Below, piece after piece: positions 55,917-64,000 of a stretch of DNA of 64,000 nt; position 1 is the first letter of the stretch, and each line of letters opens with the position of its first letter. The stretch lies in assembly GCF_001641265.1 (NCBI RefSeq), contig NW_020167522.1, forward strand, positions 1,550,001 through 1,614,000, read 5' to 3'. Under the pieces are notes generated by a model. It was not told the origin of the DNA. It did no database searches and worked only from the letters and a program-made list of their open reading frames with translations. The translations under genes were made by a program, and so were the position numbers. Source of the stretch: Pseudogymnoascus destructans (taxonomy: Eukaryota > Ascomycota > Leotiomycetes > Thelebolales > Thelebolaceae).

Positions 55917-56250
55917 CCTCCGGATACTGGATCTTCCGGTTCTAAATCTTCGATTCTGAAGCTCTAGGGAACGGACTGAAACCAGGAGGGTTTCAGGATC
56001 TGAGCCGCGAATAGGCACAGGAATAGAGCCCGTGACAGTATATATATAGTAGTTAGAATAGCTTCAATTATAAGAATATGCATTACAAAATTATCACTTC
56101 AGGCCCCACTGCTTCGTGACTATATTTTTCAGTTTATATTCTCTACCTACTGCCACGGTTCCTACGGATATTGTCCAACACTAACTGTTAAGGCTGTCTA
56201 AGACTTAGAGGCTTAAAGAGAGGCTTATTAATATACAAGAAAGTAGGGGT

Positions 56251-56376
56251 TGTACGAAGCAAACCGAGCTGCAAAAACGTTGTTGTAGATGTTACGGACA
56301 AACTAGTCATAACATACGAACTTGTCCAAATATTATAGACACATCTGATGATTCAAATGCCGAAGAGTTAGAATAG
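56251..56376 (+). pseudogene. Transposase C-terminal fragment with zinc-knuckle-like motif
   Basis: Forty-one codons and a stop read CCRCYGQTSHNIRTCP followed by an acidic tail. They resemble the CCHC end of the Pogo-B transposase (CGTCGGAGHNARTC) with one extra residue between the second Cys and the His. Downstream, near 56478, the sequence has an ACGT-type terminus ending in TA, so this is probably the 3' remnant of another pogo element. Confidence 0.55.
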
Positions 56377-56689
56377 TTTAATTAATTAATTGTTGAGATA
56401 TTTTATAATTTCATACGATGCCAAGAAAAAATCAGCGGTGAGCTTGTGTAGGCGACTCACTTGTGAACTACGTTATACCAGTGTTGCCCGAGTACTACTC
56501 ATTGCAAGTACTACTCAACGAATTACTCGAGTAGTACTTGACTCGAAGAAATCTGAACTACTCGAGTAGTACTCAAGTAATTGCCAATACAGCCAAGATA
56601 GCGGGGTAAGGACGTAGACAGAATTATAGCATAGGCAAAGTGAAGCTTTCAATGACTTGAATATTACTGTGATACTTACCATCGTCAAG

Positions 56690-59198
56690 ATGAGCGAGTC
56701 TTCGCTATCACCGCCGCCCCTAGATGACCCGAGCGAATATGAGAATGCCTCTCAAGATCCACTCTTGCCCCTACCACTTGTACGCATGCCTGTACGGCCT
56801 CAAGACCAACTGTTATCAGATTCTGACTCAATCCTCTTTGCAAAGGGTCTATACTCTCGTACTATTCTTGATAATGCGCCTTTAAGAATATCATTTAAGT
56901 GCTTGCAGCCACATTGCACATATACACCATCACAACCTACAAAGATGCAGACAACAAGTAATCTTTGGAAGCATTTAAAGACACAACATCCAGCAATACA
57001 TGCACAATATAAGAAAAAGCATGTTCAAGATGGAGATACACAGCCTTCTTCTTCAACTACAGCTACATTCTTCCAGCCTCGCAAAGTACCTAGCCATGCA
57101 CCAAATTCGTCAAAATTTAGAGAGCTTCTACTCTCATTTATTGTGTCTAATAACCTACCATTGCGTACATCTGAGAGTCTATCCTTCCGGCAGCTTGTTA
57201 GCCATTTAAATCCAACAACACTTGTAATTGGACGGACGACAATTGCAAGAGACTTGCAACGGATATTTTGCATTCATAAAGCAAGGTTACAACTTGAATT
57301 ACAACAGCATACTGCACAAGGTGGACGGATATCTTTAACAACTGATACTTGGTCTGCACGCAACTATTCTGAATACGCTGCAGTAACAGCACATTGGATC
57401 TCTGATAAGTGGCAGTTACGATGTACAGTCTTTGTAAGGATGTCCTCTCGTCTCTCACTCTAAGGAGCAGACAAGGAGCAGACTCTGAGTAGCTGCGGGT
57501 CACGTGTGATCATTTGGGCGGGCTAACCGAGTCAGAGGGGTTTCGGGGACTTGAGGGAAATGACTCACGGGGTTCCCCCCTTCATCTTAAGAGTTAAGGC
57601 AGGTTAGCCGAGTCGGACCCGTTTCGGGTACTTAAGGAGATTGACCCAACGGGGGTTCCTCTCTTCATCTTTTTTGTATCCTTCGTAGTAGACTTATAGG
57701 ATAGCATCTGTTTAGCCTCCGACTCGCACTCTCATATGCTATTACTGTGAGCTGGGTGCCCTGTGTCCTTACAGTCTTAGATGTTATTGAGCTACAAGAG
57801 CCAATCCATTCTGGTGAATATCTTGCAGGGCAGTTAATAGCTGTTACAGATGACTATGGTATTACTCCTGCAGTTTTTACTATCACTCGTGATAACGCTT
57901 CTGCAAACACTACCATGCTCTCAGAATATGAGAACTTAGCATGCAAGAACGAAACTACATTACAGCAACCATGGGCATATACAACAAAAGAAGGCGATGT
58001 CAGATGTATTGGGCACATTATAAACCTTGCTGTTCAAGCTGCTTTAACATCGTTAAAGGCAGTACCAGCAGATGAGCCAAACGCATACCGCCTTGAGTAT
58101 GGAGCTGCCCGAGTTCCATCACTACCAGAAAATGAGTCAGTAGCTGTTCTTAGCAAACTTCGGCATCATATATATGTGTTTCGCAACCGACGACAATGGA
58201 AGGATGCCTTAAAAAAGCAATGTGAAGCTGCAAATATTGAGTTTAAGCAGCTTAGCCTCGATATGCCAGTACGATGAAGCTCATCATATTATATGCTTCA
58301 TTTAGCGTTAAGATTACAAGGTCCAATAACAGCTCTCTGTGCATCTCAACAGCTTGATTTAAGTATGAAAGATATAGCTTTAACAGCAAAAGATTGGCAA
58401 ACGATGAAGGCGTTATTAGATTTTTTCTATATCTTTATACGCCCAACAGAGAAGCTACAAGGCTCTTCTTATCCTACTTTAAATTATGCTGTTATACAGT
58501 ATATGAGAATGACGCAAAAGCTTGAAGTCTTTAAAGCTGGATATACAGAGAATAGCACAATATACGATGCTTGTTTAGCAGCATTAAAAAAGCTTAATGA
58601 GTATTATACACTTGCAACAAATCAACAGCGGAGTCATTCAACTATAGCTACAATATGCGACCCACGTTATAACTTTAACGTATTTGATATTATTTGGCCA
58701 AAAAGCATTCAAGAAACGCGAAAAAGGCGGGCAAAAGCACAATGGCAAGACTGTTATTATAAATATTCAGGCAAGGCATTAGACATCCAAGCAGCAAAGG
58801 TTATGGAAAGTATCCAAGATGAGGAATTAGAAGATGAGAATTCTAAGAAGACAGAGTCTGATTCTGAGGATGAGCTATATGTCTCACAATGGCAGCCAGA
58901 TTTAGATCCAGAATGGAAGCGCTGGATGAACGAGCCAACTCTTGGGCCTAAAATTGATATACTCAAGTTTTGGGCAAGTAAGCAATACCAATATCCAATA
59001 CTTGCCGCAATTGCCAAAGATCATTTAGCAATTCCTGCTACATCAGCGGAATCTGAGCGAGTGTTTAGTATTGGTGGCGATATTATTACAAAGAAACGGA
59101 GCAGATTAGCACCATCTACACTACGATATCTTATATGTCTTAGGAATTGGGGCGTGGTATCAGCAGGTGAGGATTCAGAGGAAGATGAGGATGCATAG
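56690..59198 (+). pseudogene. hAT-2 transposase, LTR insertion and one stop
   Basis: The coding parts 56690-57432 and 57779-59198 join in frame to 721 codons. A BED zinc finger (CLQPHC ... SNLWKHLKTQH) is near residues 70-105, followed by SLTTDTWSA, ITRDNASAN and the C-terminal SAESERVFSIGGDI. The expected RWNS motif reads R-stop-SS: TGG has become TGA at about 58275. It is related to hAT-1 but a separate family. The two lesions make it inactive, although the ends look mobilisable. Confidence 0.9.
57433..57773 (+). mobile_element. Solo LTR of the Gypsy-2 family in hAT-2
   Basis: This 341-bp LTR starts TGTAAGGATGTCC and ends GTGTCCTTACA. Perfect GTCTT duplications occur at 57428-57432 and 57774-57778. 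It has the two-unit form of the internal repeat and the ATCTTTTTTGTAT string implicated in self-priming. Confidence 0.95.
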
Positions 59199-59350
59199 TT
59201 ACTGTATTTCCATAGTCTATATAGCTATCAATCATGTTTTCATTTTTATACTCGAGTACTATTCGAGTACTACTCTACTCGAGCCCAAAAAACAGTACTC
59301 TACTCGAAGATCTGAGTAGTACTCCGAGTAGTAGTACTCGGGCAACACTG

Positions 59351-59646
59351 CGTTATACAATATATTAAATAGATAATAGATAATAGGCGAACTCGATATC
59401 CAGCCTCCCATCCAAGCTCCTAGTACCTATATCAAAGGCAATTCAGGATCCGTCGTGCTGGCGCAAAAAAGAGTCTAGCATCTCCAAGGTACGTAGTAAT
59501 TCAGACAGCCATCCTCCTCTTCCATACCTCCCCACCACTGTTAAAAATGCCAAATCGATATACGGTTTCCTACCAACTCAAAGCGTAGATTAAACTCCTT
59601 GCTACAAACTTTCAACGAATCCTCCGGAGCAAGCAAATCGCGGGTA
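59351..59646. other. Spacer downstream of trk1
   Basis: After the hAT-2 duplication no gene or repeat is seen. It should contain the trk1 3' UTR. Confidence 0.5.
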
Positions 59647-62645
59647 TTAGATGCTCATCCTCTTTTTAATCGGTCTTGAAGTCCCGTGTTCTCGGCGGGT
59701 CGGCTGGGGAACATGTGTGTTGCTCCTTGTAACAGGTTCAGCTATACTTGCTCCATCCCGTCCCCCATCCCCACCGCTGCCGCCACCGTCGTTGCCGTTG
59801 CCGTTGCCGTTGCCGCTGCTGCTGCTGCTTCCTGCTCGCCCTCCCATAGAGCTTTCTCTCTTAGTCATCGACGGACGATGTCTTGGTACCATACTCGGGC
59901 CTGGATGTAACATGCTGCTCAGGAAATTGCTTCCCTGCCTGGTTCTCCTTCTCAGGCCCTTGGGACCCTCGTCTCTACCGGAAGCATTGGTGGTCGCAGT
60001 ATCCAACTCCTCGCCTCCTCCCACAGTCGTGCCGAAACTGGAGCGGCGATGCCTTGCCGTCGCATCTTCCATCTCGCGCTGGTGAAGTGATTCCGAAGGT
60101 AGCAGGATGGCGCGGTCGAGTTCGTACGGAAGGCCACGGTGCCGGCCACGGATCTGCATAGCGATGATGACCAACTTTCCTACGACATTGAATTGCGCGG
60201 AGAAAGATGCGTTTGAACCGGGATACCCCAAGCTGAGCCCGACGGTACCATATGCGCTAATAATCTCAAACAGGTAGCTGAAGAGATTGAATGCGGGCTG
60301 GTTCGTGTCTTGAATGCGGCTGGCTTCTGCAATGGCCATGATGAACCACCCCAGTGTCACGAACCAGAGATCGAAGGACAACTGTCGACGGATATGGGAT
60401 CCAACGTACGAAGGCTCCGCACTTTTGCTCTCAATATCGTCCGTAGCGCCACCCCAGATGCCAAGCGACTGTTCTTCATAAACGTTTGTCCGACGAACCG
60501 AAATGGCGATAGGGAATACGGAAATGTACATCATGACCATGTAAGAAATTTGAATGGCAGGATGTAGGTCGGCGATTGATACAACAGCAAACCCAGCCGT
60601 GCGTGTGGATGTAGCTTGGAACCAGCCATCGAGAACTCGAATATTCGGAGGAAGATCCGTTACAACTGGATTACCGAACTAATTTGGATGTCAGCATCTT
60701 CCTACTCGTTAGAATCAAACATGGAAGAGGAATTACATCAAGAATGATGAAGAATATAAGATCGATACCGTTCAAGAGAACGAGGACCCAGAAAAGCCAC
60801 CAGGTTGCAGTAGCCGGGAACAACAGCGTAAAGCATCTCCTGGGATGATCAAGCAGGAACCTCAGCTCTTCCCATATCCCACTCGTCTTAGGCACCAGCT
60901 TGGAAGTACAATAGATAATGAACCTCAGCAACACTGGAAACCCGGTATTACCAAAAATAATCATGAAGGACATGACAAATAGAGGCCAAATGGCAGTCTG
61001 GAACGAGACCATGCTGTCAGGAACGAGGGAAAATCCCAAGTCGTTGAAACTTGACATCGCAGTGAAGAAGCCCCACCAAGTGCGACTCATACCGGCGGCA
61101 TCGACAATTGGACCATAACGGGCGTTATTGACAATCCAAGGAACAAGAGATATGGTCGTAAAGATGGTCCCAAACCAGAAATAGGAGACGAGGACAATTG
61201 CTAGGGTTTTCAAGGAGCGGTACTCGATACCGCCCAGTTCCTCCCTTTCAGCCTCTGAAAGATCAACGAATGCTGAATTACGCCCTATGGTCGGTTGGAA
61301 ACTGATGTAAGGCATAGGATCCGACTGCTCTTTGTCTTTCGTGAAGTGGCTTTTCAACCTTGTCAAGGTCATGGCTCTTGATCTCGACCTTTCCGTCTTT
61401 TCATGCTCGCCATGGACCTTGTCACCACTCAACAATCTCGGCTTTCGGAATCTTAATACTCCCAAACTGTGTGCAGCGGCGCGTGTTGATTCAGAAGCAT
61501 GCTGGGATCTACTGGCATATTCCTCCCGGCCATAATCAACTGTTTCAGGGTGATTCTCACTGGCGCTACTGCGATCAGAAGTACCTGAATCAGTGCTAGG
61601 GCTCTGTGACGATTCAGGCTCCACATTTGGTCCATTGAGTCCCCGGGGCAAAGGCTCAACATCAGAATCACTTCGAACCATGCCTCCTGACATAATCTGC
61701 GCTTCGTCAATCGTCTCTGGTGCTACACCTCTATCGGCATCCCTAGGCCCCGGGATACGCAAAGCGCCTCCAGTAAGCCTCCGTTGACGCTCCAAAAACT
61801 CAATGTGTGTCTCTGGCTCCCTCGTGCTGGGCACTCGCAAGTATTCGCTGTCAACGCCATCGCTTCGTTTAACTTGGTCTGCGAACTTGATCGTTGGTGC
61901 GGTTTTCAACGGTGGCGCCTCATGCTTCGGGCTCTCAGACTCTGATTTGTCAAACGTGATGGCGTAATCGTCTAGGTTTGGTGCGTATGGTGTCCTTGGT
62001 GCATTGGCATTTGCGTTTGTATTTTCGGCGGTATGCTCTTCGGTCGCCGGATGGCCAGCTGTGCCCATTCGTGTGGTCTCATGGATAACTCTTATTGTCC
62101 GCCCATTCACACCGTGCTCCATTATTGCTGTGTCTCGCTCTCCTTTCATCTGCGACCTCGTTTTCGACATACTCCTCCTCGAGCGCTTGGCCTCCTTGGC
62201 GATGTGCTGGAACCGCTTCTCAAACCAATATAGTCGTAAAAATACAACAAAGGTATTATTCGTGATTGGATTGGTCATCATGGGTAGGAGGTACAGGACG
62301 ATCTGTTGAAAGGTGTTGAGATTGTTGAAGTCGAGCGGGTTCAGGCCGCTCTGAGTGCATGACCCGGCTGAGAAAAATAGTGCATCGATATATGTAATCT
62401 TTCCTGGTGCAAAGACGAGGATAGAGCCTAGGAATGCCATACCGACGATCCAGAAGTCTGCGGTTGGATTAATATCGCTGGCTATACTAGCACCCCAACG
62501 GCTGGGGTGACTTACAATGGACAGTAATAAAGTTAAAATGGGGGTTCCGGCTCAAAAATGATGGCTTCATGGCCTTGACTTGATGCCAGGCATCGACAAA
62601 GGGTTGAAACACCATTTTGACAGCTGGTGAAGGAAACGTAGACAT
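59647..62645 (-). CDS. trk1: TRK-family potassium transporter
   Basis: Three exons on the minus strand (62645-62516, 62457-60737, 60678-59647, with 58-nt introns) encode 960 aa. TRK proteins carry K+ into the cell across the plasma membrane. Four pore-loop motifs are visible: AGSCTQSGLN (Gly81), NDLGFSL (Gly518), TSTRTAGF (Gly646) and YGTVGLSLGY (Gly764), each between hydrophobic helices. The loop between the first and second repeats, about residues 130-450, is polar and Ser/Glu-rich, as in fungal Trk1. The signature SVRRTNVYEE follows the third pore. The C-terminus has Gly/Asn and Ser repeats coded by a GTTGCC-type hexanucleotide run near 59790-59830. All frames are intact. Confidence 0.95.
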
Positions 62646-63883
62646 GGACGGTAGTGGACCAAGGCTAGACGAAAGATTGGCAGAGTATGGCGCCGCACAA
62701 GATTATCAGGAGCGGCCCTAAGGACAACAACCACGAGAGTATGCCGTGATATCCTGCCCGAGATGTAGTGTTACGAGAAGGTGCTTGTGTTGATTGCGAC
62801 CTGCGAGAAGCGGCATTGCGTATGAATGTAGGTCGAAGGTGGCGATTGAGAGGGGGCACAAGTGGGCAGCGTGTTATAACTGGATCAATAGATGTGCTGA
62901 AGAGAATTTAAACATGACTGAAGCCATATAAGTATATATATAATATACAAATGCTCAGTTGGCGAAGAGGAAAGGCAAAATCGTTGTGCCGTCGTCGTGG
63001 GTGGAATGCGCCAAGGCGAGGGGTGGGGATTCGCAAATCTGTGGGTTGAGTCTAGCCCGTCGCCAGAGCGCAGTGCCAAGAAATTTTTATCTGTAGCCCG
63101 GGCCCTCGATTTGTGGGTTGAAGCTTGAAGTTGCCACGAGAGGGTCCTACGATCGGCTAACGATCCACTGCCTCAGACCTGCATACGACTCTACACACGG
63201 CTCTCCATACTACTCTACATACTTTTCTTCACCAACATTGACTGTGCACTACATGAAAATACATGAAAATACATGAAAATTATCAAGGATAGACTTTTTA
63301 CCATCCGCCCAACGTCCATCCCAGCCACACGTGGATGGAATCTACCGTGTTTATGTTGTACGAGTAAGCACAGAATATTCTCTGTACGCATTCGGCACCG
63401 TACTCACCAACCCGAAGCCGCCCGTTATGGATTATCTCTACATATCAAAGTGTGCGGTGAAGGAGTGCAGGAAAGAGCTGCGTAGGATAAGGTCAAGGAC
63501 CAACAGAATCAGACCGAACAGGATATTATCCTAGAGCATCCCTTCCTGTCAATGACTGGCAAAATACTTTTATACAAGGGGGTTTTTTTAACCTGGGGTC
63601 GGTATAACTTCAAGCTTTCTTGAAGGGAGCGTTGGATGCATGCAATGCCACATATTACTGTTTCACCGCTGTTCTACGTGCTCATAATCTCTACCATCAC
63701 ATTCAGCACGAGCCAGTGCTTGGATCTGACGCAATCTGTTATTATATTGTATTGTTGGTGACGCCGTGCTCGAGATTATTATGCATTCTGTCCCGGCAAA
63801 CAATTTTTCGCTGTCCCATTGATTAACGCTTCCTCATATCTATGCCTATATGCCCTAGTACAATTTTATATATCCTATACATC
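62646..63883. other. Intergenic region upstream of trk1
   Basis: I see no gene in these 1.2 kb. Three perfect tandem copies of ACATGAAAAT lie at 63251-63280. The segment next to 62646 is the likely trk1 promoter; the far end holds the 3' UTR of the next gene. Confidence 0.5.
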
Positions 63884-64000
63884 CTAAATGCCAAGCTTCC
63901 GCTTCTGCGCGTCCCTCTGCAGCTTCTTGAAGAACGGGTTGCTCGGCTTCTTGTCCTTCTTCAGCTCCTTATTTTTGCTGCGGTTCTGTTCAATGTAGGC
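63884..64000 (-). CDS. C-terminal end of an unidentified basic protein (partial)
   Basis: The last 38 codons and TAG stop of a minus-strand gene enter the window. They are very lysine-rich, with SKNKELKKDKKPSNPFFKKL and an ending RDAQKRKLGI, and use G/C-ending codons like the other host genes. The composition would fit a nucleolar or nucleic-acid-binding protein, but I do not recognise the family. The start lies outside the window. Confidence 0.6.
   Translation of the reverse strand, partial: AYIEQNRSKNKELKKDKKPSNPFFKKLQRDAQKRKLGI

Larger units (their letters stand above)
53257..56180 (+). mobile_element. Solo LTR split by hAT-1b
   Basis: The LTR consists of 53257-53333 and 55924-56180, starts TGTTGAATCC and ends TTGTCCAACA. 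It is flanked by perfect CTAAC duplications at 53252-53256 and 56181-56185. It has no internal domain. hAT-1b inserted into it later. Confidence 0.85.
56479..59350 (+). mobile_element. hAT-2 transposon with intact ends and 8-bp duplication
   Basis: The termini are CAGTGTTGCCCGAGTACTAC and its inverted counterpart ending GGGCAACACTG. The perfect 8-bp duplication CGTTATAC occurs at 56471-56478 and 59351-59358. Subterminal repeats of GAGTACTACTC are abundant. A solo gypsy LTR lies in its coding region. This is the only hAT here with both ends preserved. Confidence 0.95.

Overview
The window is nuclear DNA of a filamentous ascomycete (Pezizomycotina). The evidence is short introns of 49-96 nt with GT...AG ends and CTAAC-like branch sites, a Zn2Cys6 transcription factor, a fungal TRK potassium transporter with a long cytoplasmic loop, a filamentous-fungus-sized Tra1, and a mixture of Fot1/pogo, hAT, Tc1/mariner, chromovirus-type Ty3/gypsy and Ty1/copia elements. 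The class cannot be fixed from sequence alone.

Layout. 1-21.3 kb is a transposon island: a Tc1/mariner copy cut by the window edge; hAT-1a, carrying a solo LTR in its coding region and Pogo-A in its 3' UTR; fragments of other hAT and pogo elements; Pogo-B1; a decayed gypsy (Gypsy-1) whose 5' LTR holds a small internally deleted and internally inverted relative; Pogo-B2; and Pogo-C. 21.7-39.2 kb is host sequence: tra1 (SAGA/NuA4 scaffold), a frameshifted sym1/Mpv17 gene, a 2-oxoglutarate/Fe(II) prolyl-4-hydroxylase-like gene and a Zn2Cys6 regulator. tra1 and sym1 converge; sym1 and the hydroxylase diverge from a 269-bp promoter. 39.2-59.4 kb is a second island: nested solo LTRs, Gypsy-2, an internally deleted copia, Tc1 and pogo fragments, a solo LTR split by hAT-1b, and hAT-2 split by a solo gypsy LTR. 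59.6-62.6 kb is a trk1 potassium transporter, and the last 117 bp are the 3' end of an unidentified gene.

The host genes look like ordinary single-copy genes and form no cluster or pathway. Every large transposase or polymerase frame is broken by an insertion, frameshift or stop, many of the stops being of the CGA-to-TGA or TGG-to-TGA type expected from RIP-like C-to-T mutation.

The most interesting signals are structural. Four divergent pogo families all carry tandem direct repeats of exactly 17-bp period just inside their termini, and one copy has lost exactly one unit. Two gypsy families have a primer-binding site complementary to their own LTR, as in Tf1-type self-priming. The copia element has a site complementary to the anticodon arm of initiator tRNA-Met. 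The small gypsy derivative has an inverted interior between intact LTRs and a target duplication. Exact target-site duplications fix the order of most insertions.
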